DNA from: Paenibacillus vietnamensis
Lineage (GTDB): Bacteria > Bacillota > Bacilli > Paenibacillales > Paenibacillaceae
Assembly (NCBI RefSeq): GCF_020169515.1
Contig: NZ_JAHMHW010000003.1
Span: forward strand, 248,001 to 312,000
DNA length: 64,000 nucleotides
Direction of reading: 5' to 3'
The position numbers were made by a program, and so were the translations under genes. Positions within the stretch are counted from its first letter, which is position 1, and each line of letters starts with the position of its first letter. This document shows, piece by piece, positions 47,026 to 56,772 of the stretch. The notes below the pieces were generated by a model, which was not told where the DNA came from, searched no databases, and saw nothing but the letters and a program-made list of their open reading frames with translations.

Positions 47026-47256
47026 GGGAGAACGCCAGCTTGCCGTAAACGGACAGAAAAAAACCTGCAAAACAAGTTCACAGGTCCAAGAGTAAAATAT
47101 ATTTTAAAAAAGGGGGTCGATATTTATTATAGGTTAACGATATTAAAAAAAAGTTATAAATTGATTACAGAAATATTACAATTTCGGAAGCGTTTTTACA
47201 GCCGTCGGAATCCGCCTGCCGGCTGGCAGGCGCCGACAGATTCCGGTGATCGGACA
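47026..47256. other. AT-rich spacer with a hairpin, between hisS and a small gene
   Basis: AT-rich stretch (47090-47200) then a perfect 7-bp hairpin GCCTGCC-GGCT-GGCAGGC (47214-47231) with extra flanking pairing, but without a U-tract on either strand. No coding frame or known RNA motif recognised. Confidence 0.5.
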
Positions 47257-47424
47257 CTAATGGCCGGAAGGGTCTCTTCGCGGATGCTGGGGAAAGCCAG
47301 CCCACTCTTCGGCTGCTTCCATGTCTTCCTCCAACTCGGCCATCACTCTTGCTTCCCTGCGGTCCGGATGCAGCAGACTCCGGGAAGCACGCTCCAAACC
47401 TTGCTCTTTGCGCGATTGATGCAT
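47257..47424 (-). CDS. Small protein of 55 residues, unknown
   Basis: Starts at ATG (47424) with GGAGG seven bases upstream and ends TAG at 47257. The product begins MHQSRKEQGLERASRSLL and ends PRRDPSGH, is rich in Arg, Glu and His, and has no membrane segment. The middle (REARVMAELEEDMEAAEEW) looks helical. I do not recognise a family. It sits between dtd and hisS, on the same strand. The good ribosome site and frame length favour a real gene, but it may be absent from most annotations. Confidence 0.55.
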   Translation of the reverse strand: MHQSRKEQGLERASRSLLHPDRREARVMAELEEDMEAAEEWAGFPQHPRRDPSGH

Positions 47425-47510
47425 GCGGGCACCTCCAATAGGGCTGACGGCCTGCCGTTCCTGGGCGGAAACGGCTTGGCTCTACTATATTGTTACCCGC
47501 ATATGCGATC

Positions 47511-47954
47511 TTAAGCGCCGCTTTCCAAAATTATCGTAACGGGACCCGAATTTACCAGCTCGACGTCCATCATCGCACCGAAACGGCCGGTTTCAACGGT
47601 TAGTCCCATAGAACGCAGAGTTACGTTCAACAAATCATAAAGCTTCTCCGCCTGCTCGGGCCTGGCGGCCGCCATGAAATTCGGCCTCCTGCCTTTGCGG
47701 CAGTCCCCGTATAACGTGAATTGGGAAACCGACAGCAGCCGTCCGCCGATATCGGTAACGGAAAGATTCATCTTGCCCGTTTCGTCCTCGAAAATGCGGA
47801 GTCCTGCAATTTTGTCCGCCATCCAGCGGACGTCCGCTTCCGTATCCTCGTGCGTAATTCCGACCAGCAGCACCAATCCGGATGTTATGGAGCCGACAGT
47901 CTCGCCTTCGATAACGACCTTCGCCTGCTTGCTGCGTTGTACGACAACCTTCAC
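47511..47954 (-). CDS. dtd: D-aminoacyl-tRNA deacylase
   Basis: 147 residues from GTG at 47954, nine bases after GGAGG; upstream starts would overlap relA. It starts [18 protein letters not shown] and carries both signature motifs, [21 protein letters not shown] (SQFTL) and [11 protein letters not shown] (NSGPVT). It removes D-amino acids (and glycine from tRNA-Ala) to recycle tRNA. 19 bp after relA, the conserved Firmicute pairing. Confidence 0.96.
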   Translation of the reverse strand: MKVVVQRSKQAKVVIEGETVGSITSGLVLLVGITHEDTEADVRWMADKIAGLRIFEDETGKMNLSVTDIGGRLLSVSQFTLYGDCRKGRRPNFMAAARPEQAEKLYDLLNVTLRSMGLTVETGRFGAMMDVELVNSGPVTIILESGA

Positions 47955-47973
47955 TTCTTCAAACCTCCGATAA

Positions 47974-50157
47974 TCATTGCATAATACGCTGAACGGAATA
48001 AATGTCCTGCACTCTCTTGATCTTCTCCACAACGGAAGACAAATGCTCAATGTTGCGGATGAGCACCGTCATATGAATGAGCGCCATTTTATTTTTAACG
48101 GAACGGCCCGTAACGGCCGATATATTCGTCTTGCTTTCGGATACGGCCTGCAGCACTTCATTGAGCAATCCCCTGCGGTCATGCCCCGTAATTTCAATAT
48201 CTACGCTGTAATTGGCCTCGATCGAATCTTCCCATTCGACCTCGATGACGCGTTCGCCCTCTTCCCCTTGATCGCCGAACGGAATGTTCGTGCAATCCAT
48301 GCGGTGAACGGACACGCCGCGTCCGCGCGTAATATAACCGATGATCGAGTCGCCTGGCACGGGATTGCAGCAGCGCGCAAACCTGACGAGCAAATTATCG
48401 ATCCCTTTGACCGTTACGCCTTGATTCGGACGGGATTTTTTGTTTGCCGCAGGCGCCTTGATTTCCTTCACCTCGGCCGTCAGCTCCAGCTGGCTCGCGA
48501 GCTCGGCCTCCTTGCGCATCTTCTCGGTCAGCTTCGTGCAAATTTGCGCTGCCGTAATACCCCCGAAGCCGATAGCGGACATCATATCCTCGATATCGTG
48601 GAACGAAAACTTCGAAGCCGCTTCCTGAAGCTTATCGTCCTGCAGCCACGCCGAAGGCTCCAGCCCGAGCCGCTTAAGCTCCCGCTCCAGCAATTCCCGG
48701 CCCTTCGCAACGTTCTCCTCGCGCTTTTCCCTCTTGAACCACTGCCTGATTTTGCTGCGGGCATGCGAGGATTGGGCGATCTTCACCCAGTCCTGGCTCG
48801 GGCCGTAGGAATGCTTCGACGTCAAAATCTCGACGATATCGCCGGTTTTCAGCTTGTGGTCCAGAGGAACGATACGGCTGTTTACCTTCGCGCCGATCGT
48901 CCGGTTGCCGACCTCCGTATGAATCCGGTATGCGAAATCGAGAGGTACCGATCCCGCCGGAAGCTCGATGACTTCGCCGCTCGGCGTAAACACAAAAACG
49001 AGATCGGCAAAAAAGTCCATTTTGAGCGATTCCATAAATTCGGATGCGTCGCGCGCCTCGTTCTGCAGCTCCAATATTTCGCGGAACCAGGTCATTTTGT
49101 CCTCAAAGCTGCCGCCCGGAACGATCGAGCCTTCCTTATAAGCCCAGTGCGCCGCGATGCCGTATTCGGACGTTCTGTGCATATCCCAGGTTCGGATTTG
49201 CACCTCGGTCGGTTCACCGTTCGGCCCGATAACCGTCGTATGCAGCGATTGGTACATGTTCGCCTTGGGCATCGCGATATAATCCTTGAAGCGGCCCGGC
49301 ATAGGCTTCCAAAGCGTATGAATAATGCCTAAAGTGGCATAGCAGTCTTTAATGTTATCGACGATAATCCGAATAGCCAGCAGATCGTAAATTTCGCTGA
49401 ACTGCTTGTTTCTGTCGGTCATTTTCTTGTAAATACTGTAAAGATGCTTCGGGCGTCCCGAAATATCGCCTTCGATCCCCATCTCTTCCAGCTTTTCCGT
49501 TATTCTTGCGATAACGTCGTCAATGAACCGCTCGCGCTCCGCCCGCTTCTTCTTCATCAGGTTCGCGATCCGGTAATACTGCTGCGGATTCAAATACCTA
49601 AGCGCAATGTCCTCCATTTCCCATTTGATCGCCGAAATACCGAGCCGGTGGGCTATCGGACAGAAAATTTCCAGCGTTTCGTAAGCGATCCGCCGCTGGG
49701 CTTCCTCCGACTGAAATTTAAGCGTACGCATATTGTGCAGCCTGTCGGCCAGCTTTATCAAAATTACGCGGATGTCCTGAGCCATCGCTACGAACATTTT
49801 GCGGTAGTTTTCGTTCTGTTGTTCTTCCTTGGACCGGAATTTAATTTTCTCCAGCTTTGTCAGGCCGTCTACGAGCATCGCACAGGTTTCGCCAAATTTC
49901 GCGCGGACCGCCTGCAGGTCGACCGTCGTATCCTCGACAACGTCGTGAAGCAGCGCCGCTATAATCGAAAGCACGTCCATCTGCATATCGACAAGAATAT
50001 CCGCAACCGCGACGGGATGCAGAATGTAAGGCTCTCCCGATTTCCGCACTTGGCCGTGATGGGCTTGCTCAGCGAAATCATAGGCTTCCTTGATGCGTAT
50101 GAGGTCCTGCTCTTTCATATAGACGGATGCCTTCTCGAGTAAATGCTCAATGCCCAT
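47974..50157 (-). CDS. relA: Bifunctional (p)ppGpp synthetase/hydrolase RelA/SpoT
   Basis: 727 residues from ATG at 50157 (AAAGGGACG before); the frame runs 26 codons further up. HD hydrolase domain with [16 protein letters not shown] and [10 protein letters not shown] intact; synthetase domain with DLLAIRIIV and [23 protein letters not shown] domain ([17 protein letters not shown]); C-terminal zinc-finger-like region and ACT domain. Makes and degrades the alarmone (p)ppGpp on amino acid starvation. The catalytic motifs of both activities appear intact. Confidence 0.97.
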   Translation of the reverse strand: MGIEHLLEKASVYMKEQDLIRIKEAYDFAEQAHHGQVRKSGEPYILHPVAVADILVDMQMDVLSIIAALLHDVVEDTTVDLQAVRAKFGETCAMLVDGLTKLEKIKFRSKEEQQNENYRKMFVAMAQDIRVILIKLADRLHNMRTLKFQSEEAQRRIAYETLEIFCPIAHRLGISAIKWEMEDIALRYLNPQQYYRIANLMKKKRAERERFIDDVIARITEKLEEMGIEGDISGRPKHLYSIYKKMTDRNKQFSEIYDLLAIRIIVDNIKDCYATLGIIHTLWKPMPGRFKDYIAMPKANMYQSLHTTVIGPNGEPTEVQIRTWDMHRTSEYGIAAHWAYKEGSIVPGGSFEDKMTWFREILELQNEARDASEFMESLKMDFFADLVFVFTPSGEVIELPAGSVPLDFAYRIHTEVGNRTIGAKVNSRIVPLDHKLKTGDIVEILTSKHSYGPSQDWVKIAQSSHARSKIRQWFKREKREENVAKGRELLERELKRLGLEPSAWLQDDKLQEAASKFSFHDIEDMMSAIGFGGITAAQICTKLTEKMRKEAELASQLELTAEVKEIKAPAANKKSRPNQGVTVKGIDNLLVRFARCCNPVPGDSIIGYITRGRGVSVHRMDCTNIPFGDQGEEGERVIEVEWEDSIEANYSVDIEITGHDRRGLLNEVLQAVSESKTNISAVTGRSVKNKMALIHMTVLIRNIEHLSSVVEKIKRVQDIYSVQRIMQ

Positions 50158-50254
50158 GAAACGTCCCTTTCCAAGCGTAAACGGCTTAACCGGATGATTG
50201 CGGCATACGCCCGTTTCGCGATGAAATCTAACCATTATTCCGAGTTTTTATAAT

Positions 50255-50284
50255 ATTATGCCTGTAATAACACCGCCGCGTCAA
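50255..50284 (-). promoter_or_regulatory. Sigma-A promoter of relA-dtd
   Basis: Minus strand TTGACG (50284-50279), 18-bp spacer, CATAAT (50260-50255). Confidence 0.7.
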
Positions 50285-50302
50285 CCATCGGGCCGATTTA
50301 AA

Positions 50303-50349
50303 TAAAACCGCCTGCCCTTCGCACGAAACGTGCAAAGGAATCAGGCGGC
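50303..50349 (-). terminator. Terminator after apt
   Basis: Minus strand CCGCCTG pairs with CAGGCGG around a second hairpin (TTTGCACG with CGTGCGAAG), then TTTTAT. Confidence 0.8.
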
Positions 50350-50378
50350 TGCCAATGTCCGGTTCCGGACGTTGCTTT

Positions 50379-50909
50379 TTATTCGTATGTCATAAGTGAA
50401 AAGACGTCGATTCCATCCAGCTTCTCGCGGCCTGTCAAATAGGCGAGCTCGATCAGAAACGCTGCTCCGACCACTTCCCCGCCGAGCTGGCGGACTAGGT
50501 TAATCGAGGTAGCGATCGTTCCTCCCGTTGCCAGAAGGTCGTCGGCGATCAATACACGCTGCCCCGGCGTTATGGCATCCTTGTGCATGGCCAGCTGGTC
50601 CTTGCCGTATTCCAGATCATAGTTCGCGGTAATGGTTTCGCCCGGAAGCTTCCCGCTTTTGCGGATCGGCGCGAAGCCAACTCCAAGCGCAAGCGCCAAA
50701 GGAGCGCCTACGACGAAGCCGCGCGCTTCGGGACCTGCGATAATATCGATTTTCATATGCTGCACAGCTGCGCGAATTTCTTCGATCGCCGCCCGGTAAG
50801 CGCCCCCGTCCTTCAGAAGCGTCGTAATATCCTTAAAGCGGATGCCCGGCTGTGGAAAATCAGGGATAACCCGGATGTAATCTTTGAAATTGTAAGCTTG
50901 GTTTGACAT
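50379..50909 (-). CDS. apt: Adenine phosphoribosyltransferase
   Basis: 176 residues, near the usual 170-175. PRPP-binding motif [13 protein letters not shown] at about 123-135, and [14 protein letters not shown] upstream. The N-terminus [21 protein letters not shown] is typical of Apt. It converts adenine and PRPP to AMP (purine salvage). 19 bp after recJ on the same strand, as in B. subtilis. Confidence 0.96.
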   Translation of the reverse strand: MSNQAYNFKDYIRVIPDFPQPGIRFKDITTLLKDGGAYRAAIEEIRAAVQHMKIDIIAGPEARGFVVGAPLALALGVGFAPIRKSGKLPGETITANYDLEYGKDQLAMHKDAITPGQRVLIADDLLATGGTIATSINLVRQLGGEVVGAAFLIELAYLTGREKLDGIDVFSLMTYE

Positions 50910-50928
50910 GTATACTTCATCCTTCCAT

Positions 50929-52956
50929 TCATCTCATGCCGTGCAGCGACCGTATGGGCTGCCCGGAACTTTCTTTTGCCTCCAGGTACCGCGACGAGGT
51001 CGCCAGATCCCGCTTCTGCGGCGCAGCCGCCGGTACCATCAAGCCGTCGCGGAACGTAATGAATTGCAGCTCCTCGAATACTTCAAGCATCATTCGGACC
51101 GTTCCTTCGGCAAAGCCGCTTTGCTCCGCCAGACGTTTAATTAATCCGCTTGCTGGTGTCTCACCGAGCTTCCTGAGGCGCTGATAGACCATCCCAAAAT
51201 GCTCCCGCTCCGGGAATGGCTCGCCGTTCAGCGCATCATAATGAATATCGTGAAGCTGCAGCTGCGGCTTGCGCTGCCCGTTCCATACATTGACGGACAG
51301 CTCGCCGACGGCTTGAATTTTCCGCCCCGGCTGCAGACCATCCGAGAGCTCTCCCATGCCAAAGCCGATTCCGTCCAACAGACGGCGTCCGCTGCCGAGC
51401 GTGAGCTTCAAATGCTTCGACTCCTTGCCGATCGTGCGGCGTTCCGCGAGCTCAACCCCGTCGAACAGCAGACGGGGGGATGGATTGCCAACCCCGAACG
51501 GCTCCAGCAGCGACAGCTCCGATATCGTTTCCAGCGTTGCTTCGTTAATCGAGCAGGTCAGATCCACAGCCGTCTTCGGGATCCAGTCGTCTTCCTTCAG
51601 CCATTGGTCGGCCAGTTCGCCAAGCCGCAGCTCGAATGCCGGCAGCCGATCGCGGTGCAGGCTCATCCCCGCGGCAGCCTGATGCCCGCCGTAATGATCC
51701 AGCAGATAACGGCATTCGGTCAATGCCGCATGCAGATCATAACCTTCAATGGAACGCGCCGAGCCTTTGCACATTCCGGTGTCCCCGTCGATGCCAAGAA
51801 CGATTACAGGTTTATAATTCCGTTCCAAAATTTTGGATGCGACGATTCCAATCACACCTACATTCCAACCCTCGCCGGCCAGCACGATGACCGGCGGAGC
51901 CGGCTCCCCCCGGGCTTCGGCGGCCGCACATTTCTCCAGCCACTGCTGCTCGGCTTCCTTGACCATGCTTTCGACAACCCGCTGCCGCTCCTTGTTCAGG
52001 CTGTCCAGGCTGATAGCAGCCAGTATCGCATTGTCATAATCGTCTGTCGTCAGAAGCTCGACGGCCCGCCCCGCATGCTCCAATCTGCCGGCTGCATTAA
52101 TGCGGGGCGCCATGCCAAAGGCGACTCCGGTCGACGTAATCGCCTCAAGCTCGATCCCGCCGGCTTCCGCCAGCGCGCGGAAGCCGGTGCTGGCGGAGGT
52201 CCGCATCCGCTCCAATCCGTACCGCACCAAAATCCTGTTCTCGTCAACAAGCGGCATCAAATCGGCAATCGTACCAAGACTGACGATATCCGTCAGCTCG
52301 AGCGGCGGACGCTCCAGCAATGCCGTCGCCAGCTTGAAGGCAACGCCTACGCCTGCCAGCCCCTTGAACGGGTATGTGCAGTCCTCGCGCTTTGGATTGA
52401 CGACCGCAACGGCGTCCGGGATTTGCACGGGCGGCTCGTGGTGATCGGTGACGACGACATCGATGCCAAGCTCCTTCGCATATTCGATCTCGTCGTATGC
52501 GCTAATGCCGGTATCGACCGTCACGATCAGCTTGACGCCTTCCTCTGCGGCAAGCGCGACCGCTTTCCGGTTCATCCCGTATCCTTCCAAGGCACGATGC
52601 GGAATATAATAATCAAATTCATAGCCCAGCATGCGAAAAGTATGGATGAGCAGGGAAGTGCTCGAAACGCCGTCCGCATCGTAATCCCCGTATATTCTTA
52701 TTTTCTCGTTGTTCGACGCAGCGGCTCTGATTCTCTGGACCGCTTCCGCCATGTCCTTCAGCAAATACGGATCGTGAAGATGTTCCTCTCCGCCCCGCAA
52801 AAAACGCTCTGCCGCTGCTGGCTCCGCATACCCCCGCTGTACGAGCAGGCGCGCAACCAAAGGCGGCAGCCCAAGCGTTCCGGCCAGCCTGACGGCCCCG
52901 GCTTCGCTGCTTTCATCCCATGGAGCAACCGCCCAGCGCGTCTTTCGTTGTATCAA
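50929..52956 (-). CDS. recJ: Single-strand DNA exonuclease RecJ
   Basis: 675 residues starting at TTG (52956), seven bases after GGGGG. DHH motifs: [17 protein letters not shown] (motif I), [10 protein letters not shown] (motif III), then the DHHA1 domain and OB region with [26 protein letters not shown]. It degrades 5' ends during recombination and mismatch repair. Shorter than the B. subtilis enzyme (about 786), mainly lacking the extra C-terminal region; the core is complete. Confidence 0.95.
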   Translation of the reverse strand: MIQRKTRWAVAPWDESSEAGAVRLAGTLGLPPLVARLLVQRGYAEPAAAERFLRGGEEHLHDPYLLKDMAEAVQRIRAAASNNEKIRIYGDYDADGVSSTSLLIHTFRMLGYEFDYYIPHRALEGYGMNRKAVALAAEEGVKLIVTVDTGISAYDEIEYAKELGIDVVVTDHHEPPVQIPDAVAVVNPKREDCTYPFKGLAGVGVAFKLATALLERPPLELTDIVSLGTIADLMPLVDENRILVRYGLERMRTSASTGFRALAEAGGIELEAITSTGVAFGMAPRINAAGRLEHAGRAVELLTTDDYDNAILAAISLDSLNKERQRVVESMVKEAEQQWLEKCAAAEARGEPAPPVIVLAGEGWNVGVIGIVASKILERNYKPVIVLGIDGDTGMCKGSARSIEGYDLHAALTECRYLLDHYGGHQAAAGMSLHRDRLPAFELRLGELADQWLKEDDWIPKTAVDLTCSINEATLETISELSLLEPFGVGNPSPRLLFDGVELAERRTIGKESKHLKLTLGSGRRLLDGIGFGMGELSDGLQPGRKIQAVGELSVNVWNGQRKPQLQLHDIHYDALNGEPFPEREHFGMVYQRLRKLGETPASGLIKRLAEQSGFAEGTVRMMLEVFEELQFITFRDGLMVPAAAPQKRDLATSSRYLEAKESSGQPIRSLHGMR

Positions 52957-52986
52957 CCTTCATCCCCCTCTCCTGCCGGATGCAGC

Positions 52987-53904
52987 CTATTGCAGCAGTG
53001 TCGGCATCTGCTCCTGATTCGGATCATGATTGGACTTGTAAGGATATCCGGGATCGTAAGGCTCAACAAAAATCGATACGTCCGTTACATGAATAAACCT
53101 TTTCATCACAAGCTGCTTCACCCGTTTGGCAATTTCCTGGCCTTCCAGCACCGTAATCCGCGGGTTAACGCTGATGACGATTTCGGCCACAACATAATGG
53201 CCATGCTCCTTCGCCTTGAGGGATTGCACCGTAATAACCCCCTCGACACGCTGCACGAGCTGCATCATCTCGTTAGCGTTCTCTTCCTCGGCGTGCTTCC
53301 CTCCAGCGCCTTTGACCGAGCCCGTTGCCATGCGAAAGCCTCCGTACATAATAATAGCCGCAATCGCCAGCGCCGCAGCGGGGTCCATGTAATACAGCTC
53401 AGGAACCGACAGCCAGCGGCCGATAATCGCTCCGCCCGTACCGATGAGCGCCGACAAAGAGCAGCAGAGGGCTGACATGCGGTCTCTGGACGGCAAAAAC
53501 AGCTGTTGAGCGATCAGGCTTGCGCCAATCACGATAAGTGCAGTCCAGCGGGGCGATTCGTGAACGCCGTCCGAAAGATCCCGTATCGCGGAGATGCCGA
53601 TTTCGAGACCCACAATAAGAAGGATGACGGACATTAATATCGTTGTCGCCATTTCCCCCTTAAAATCGAGTGCCGCCGTCTCCGTACCGGCTTTCGCGGC
53701 GGAGCGCTGCCGCTCCGTCCGCTGCCTCGAGACGGCAGCGGCGGCCTCTGCGGCGTCCGCCGCGGTCCTGAACGCATCCGCGAGAAGCGCCTTGCTTCCC
53801 GATAGCCAACCCATGATCCCTTTGCAAAGTGCCAGCAGCATGTTTCCCCATAAGCCGGCCCAAGCTGCTGATCCGGCTTTCGCATATCGCTGTGCAGTTG
53901 ACAT
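52987..53904 (-). CDS. CDF-like cation transporter family protein, metal motifs degenerate
   Basis: 305 residues from ATG at 53904 (AGGAGG six bases before). Five or six membrane segments and a C-terminal cytoplasmic ferredoxin-like domain (VVAEIVISVNPRITVLEGQEIAKRVKQ, then a VTDVSIFVEPYDP end) place it in the cation diffusion facilitator family. The usual TM2 ligand motif HxxxD reads RTAAD here, and the usual HPYGHGKAE loop is replaced by RQRTERQRSAAKAG. It may have lost zinc/iron export or bind something else. It lies between secF and recJ, a typical Firmicute spot for a yrvC-like or CDF gene. Confidence 0.75.
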   Translation of the reverse strand: MSTAQRYAKAGSAAWAGLWGNMLLALCKGIMGWLSGSKALLADAFRTAADAAEAAAAVSRQRTERQRSAAKAGTETAALDFKGEMATTILMSVILLIVGLEIGISAIRDLSDGVHESPRWTALIVIGASLIAQQLFLPSRDRMSALCCSLSALIGTGGAIIGRWLSVPELYYMDPAAALAIAAIIMYGGFRMATGSVKGAGGKHAEEENANEMMQLVQRVEGVITVQSLKAKEHGHYVVAEIVISVNPRITVLEGQEIAKRVKQLVMKRFIHVTDVSIFVEPYDPGYPYKSNHDPNQEQMPTLLQ

Positions 53905-53919
53905 TTGGTTCCTCCTAAA

Positions 53920-54045
53920 GTGTTTTGCGCAGCAAAACACATCTTCGTAAGCATAAGCTTAGTGTTTTGCGCAGCAAAACACATCTTCGTAAGCATAAGC
54001 TTAGGGTTTTGCGCAGCAAAACACATCTTCGTAAGCATAAGCTTT
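53920..54045. repeat. Three tandem 42-bp hairpin repeats
   Basis: Copies at 53920-53961, 53962-54003 and 54004-54045; the first two are identical and the third differs in the second base and last base only. Each contains a 9-bp inverted repeat, GTGTTTTGC-GCA-GCAAAACAC, and a second short dyad AAGC-ATAA-GCTT. The block fills the gap between the secF stop (54049) and the CDF-like start. Probably a non-coding intergenic repeat family. Confidence 0.9.
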
Positions 54046-54048
54046 ATC

Positions 54049-54969
54049 TTATGGCTGCGTCGAAACCTTCGCCGCTTTCTTCGGCTGCTGCTTCCCTTTC
54101 AGCAGCAGCCATAGAGGGCTTGCGATGCAGATCGAGGAGTAAGCCCCGCTCGTCAAGCCGATAATTTTGGCCAAGGCGAACAGCTTGATCGACTCGCTGC
54201 CGAAGATGAATAGGCAAACCGCGACGATAAGGACGGCGAGCACCGTATATATATTACGCGCCATCGTCTGCCAGATACTCGCGTTGACCATTTCGGCGAG
54301 CTGCTCGCGGTTCTTAAACTGGCCGAAACGCAGATTTTCGCGGATCCGGTCAAAAATAACGATTTTATCGTTAATGGAATAACCGATCGTAGTCAGGACA
54401 GCCGCGATAAACGGCAAATCCACCTCCAGGCGGAAGATCGAGAACAGTGCGACAACGACAAAAGCATCGTACAAAATCGCAATGTTAGCGGCGAGCGCAA
54501 AACGCCATTCAAAACGCAGCATCACATAAAGCATAATCGCGACGCTGGCGATCAAGATCGCCCAAATCGTTTTGATTCCGAGCTCCTGAGCCATATCCGG
54601 CGATACGACGTTCACCTCGGCCGAAACCTGATCGCCGTATTTCGCTTTGAATGCGTCCTGGATTTCCGTGATTTTCGCTTGAGTCAATACCTCGTCGAAT
54701 CTCGCGGACACGCGGTCATTGCCGGTTCCCCCGACCGTTGGAGTAACGTCTTCGATACCGGCCTTTGCCAATGCATCCTTCGCATCCTGCTGGGTAGCCG
54801 CTTTTCCGACCGAGATGTCCATATTCGTTCCGGCCTTGAAGTCAACGCCAAAATTCAAATTGAAAAGAAGCAGCGAGATGATGCCCGCGAGCGTCAGCAG
54901 AGCCGAGAACAGAAAAAACTTATTGCGGTTGCCTACGAAGTCGTATCGTATTTTTGTATTAAAGTTCAC
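54049..54969 (-). CDS. secF: Protein translocase subunit SecF
   Basis: 306 residues from GTG (54969) with AAAGGAGG nine bases before. First membrane segment about 20-38, GVDFKAGTNMDI (SecF signature), then six segments total; the conserved LRFEWRFALAANIAILYDAFVV and GYSINDKIVIFDRIRENLR are present. With SecD it uses the proton gradient to help pull proteins through SecYEG. It overlaps the secD end by 11 bp. B. subtilis has one fused SecDF; here they are separate. Confidence 0.96.
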   Translation of the reverse strand: MNFNTKIRYDFVGNRNKFFLFSALLTLAGIISLLLFNLNFGVDFKAGTNMDISVGKAATQQDAKDALAKAGIEDVTPTVGGTGNDRVSARFDEVLTQAKITEIQDAFKAKYGDQVSAEVNVVSPDMAQELGIKTIWAILIASVAIMLYVMLRFEWRFALAANIAILYDAFVVVALFSIFRLEVDLPFIAAVLTTIGYSINDKIVIFDRIRENLRFGQFKNREQLAEMVNASIWQTMARNIYTVLAVLIVAVCLFIFGSESIKLFALAKIIGLTSGAYSSICIASPLWLLLKGKQQPKKAAKVSTQP

Positions 54970-56191
54970 GGATTTCCGCCTCCTTTACACCGTAGTAGCT
55001 AGGTTTCGTAAACAGATTACTGCGGATCAGAAGCATAATCAGAAGCCGCGACAAGAAAATGTTCGTAATCATACTGACGAGAATACTGAAGATCATCGTC
55101 AGGGCGAAGCCGCGGATAGCCCCGTTACCGATGTAATACAATACGGCGCTCGCAATGATGTTCGTAATATTCGCGTCCATAATCGTCCGGAAGGAGTTTT
55201 TGGAGCCTGATTTCAAGGACGAGAGCAGACTTTTGCCGCTGCGGATTTCTTCCTTGATCCTCTCGTACATAATGATATTCGCGTCGACCGCCATCCCGAT
55301 CCCGAGCACAAACGCCGCAATGCCCGGCAGCGTTAACGTCGCGTTCATCAAATTAAAGACAAGAATAAGAAGCCATGTATACGTAATGACCGTAATGGCC
55401 GCAATAACGCCAGGAATACGGAACAGAATAATCAGGAATACCAAAATAATAACCGTACCGATAATTCCCGCCTCAACAGTGTCCTTCAGCGACTCCAGGC
55501 CCAGCTTTGCCCCTACGCTCTGCGTATACTTCTCCGTCAGCTTAAGCGGCAATGCGCCAAGGTTAATCATATCCCTGAGCTCTTTGGCTTCGTCCGTCGT
55601 ATAGTCGCCTGTAATCGTAGCGGAACCCCCGGAAATCGCAAAGTTAACGGACGGTCTGGAGAGCTCCTCTTCATCAAGATAGATCGCCAAATACGAGCCT
55701 GTTAATCTGCGCGTAATTTCCTCGAATTTATCCGCATCCTTCAATTCGATCGTAACAAACGGCTTTCCGAGGTCGTCGTAGCCGATTCCCGCACCGTTTT
55801 GTTTGAAATCGCTGCCTGCGAGCTCTACCTTGCCGTCAGGGCCGCGGAACGTCAGCTGGATCGGCTTGGCCAAAATTTCTCTGACCTCGTCTTCATTCTC
55901 GACACCGGCCAGCTTCAGCCGGATCCGGTTCGAGCCTTCGGTCGTAATTTCCGGCTCGACGATACCGAGCGAGTCGATACGCTCTTCCAGGCTTCTCGCC
56001 GTTTCCTTGAGCGATTCCGGCGTAACCGCCTCCCCGCCTTCAAGCGGCGTGGCTTCGTAAAGCACCTCAAAGCCGCCCTTCAAATCAAGGCCTAAGCGAA
56101 CGTCCTTCACCAACGATGGGCTAGTCCATGCGATAACGCCGAACATAATAACCACGATCGCAAGGAAGGCCAAAATTCTCTTCCCGAACAT
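54959..56191 (-). CDS. secD: Protein translocase subunit SecD
   Basis: 410 residues. Starts with a membrane segment (5-22), then VRLGLDLKGGFEVLYEA, the SecD motif, a shorter periplasmic-equivalent domain than in Gram-negatives, and six membrane segments (LPGIAAFVLGIGMAVDANIIMYERIKEE is conserved). The Asp in the AVDAN segment is part of the proton path. Upstream of secF in a two-gene operon with its own promoter. Confidence 0.96.
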   Translation of the reverse strand: MFGKRILAFLAIVVIMFGVIAWTSPSLVKDVRLGLDLKGGFEVLYEATPLEGGEAVTPESLKETARSLEERIDSLGIVEPEITTEGSNRIRLKLAGVENEDEVREILAKPIQLTFRGPDGKVELAGSDFKQNGAGIGYDDLGKPFVTIELKDADKFEEITRRLTGSYLAIYLDEEELSRPSVNFAISGGSATITGDYTTDEAKELRDMINLGALPLKLTEKYTQSVGAKLGLESLKDTVEAGIIGTVIILVFLIILFRIPGVIAAITVITYTWLLILVFNLMNATLTLPGIAAFVLGIGMAVDANIIMYERIKEEIRSGKSLLSSLKSGSKNSFRTIMDANITNIIASAVLYYIGNGAIRGFALTMIFSILVSMITNIFLSRLLIMLLIRSNLFTKPSYYGVKEAEIREL

Positions 56192-56225
56192 ACGTCTGAA
56201 TCCCCCTTATGATCTCAATATTCCT

Positions 56226-56254
56226 ATTATACAGAGGGTGCAAAAACGAGTCAA
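56226..56254 (-). promoter_or_regulatory. Sigma-A promoter of secD-secF
   Basis: Minus strand TTGACT (56254-56249), 17-bp spacer, TATAAT (56231-56226). The -35 box begins inside the T-run of the upstream comN terminator. Confidence 0.85.
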
Positions 56255-56284
56255 AAAAAAGAAACCCTCTCTAGAACGGGTTTC
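56253..56284 (-). terminator. Terminator of comN
   Basis: Minus strand GAAACCC, 10-base loop, GGGTTTC, then eight T's. The comN stop codon is inside the hairpin loop. Confidence 0.88.
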
Positions 56285-56510
56285 CCTTCAAAGCGCTGAG
56301 CGTCATGTAATTCATGAACTTCGTCACCTTCAAGGACAAAATGTCATTGACGATCTCGTACAGCTCAGGCTGTCCTTTCTTCGAGTATTTCTCGCTGACG
56401 CATTCCCATACTTCCCGGGCGGTTACGTTCTCGTAACCGATCATCCGGAATTCCTCCGCTTTACTTTCGCACAGCTCCTCGATCATGCGATCTAATTCTT
56501 CGTCTGCCAT
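56271..56510 (-). CDS. comN: Post-transcriptional regulator ComN (YrzD-like)
   Basis: 79 residues. Sequence DRMIEELCESKAEEFRMIGY, VTAREVWECVSEKYSK and LYEIVNDILSLKVTKFMNYM fits the ComN family along its full length. In B. subtilis ComN promotes comE mRNA accumulation at cell poles and helps competence. It lies between secDF and spoVB as in B. subtilis. A one-gene transcription unit with a terminator that overlaps its stop codon. Confidence 0.88.
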   Translation of the reverse strand: MADEELDRMIEELCESKAEEFRMIGYENVTAREVWECVSEKYSKKGQPELYEIVNDILSLKVTKFMNYMTLSALKGNPF

Positions 56511-56772
56511 GCCGCCATCTCCCCTGAACTGAGCCTCATATGCCCGAAAAATAACAGCTACTAAGCATCGGCCTGCTACATTTCATTTATGTATGCAACT
56601 ATTCGCTGCGGCCGCCCGTTTCTCCTGCCTAAGCCGCATTTCCTATGAAAAAAGGCTGACATGGAATTGGACATGCCGCGCATAAAGATAAGTATCCGGC
56701 TTGTCAGCTGCGTCTTTCCCGTGTTGCCGGAAGAAAACCGCAATTACGCGATAGAGAAGAGGGCCGGATATT

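Noticed and set aside
47161-47514. 117-codon plus-strand frame in the hisS-dtd gap
   Set aside because: No ribosome site; it is opposite the better-supported 55-residue gene.
53920-54045. Possible CRISPR array
   Set aside because: Units are contiguous 42-bp copies with no unique spacers; there are no cas genes nearby.
53925-54164. Short open frames reading through the 42-bp repeats (both strands)
   Set aside because: They arise because 42 is a multiple of three; the peptide is a simple 14-residue repeat running into secF antisense.
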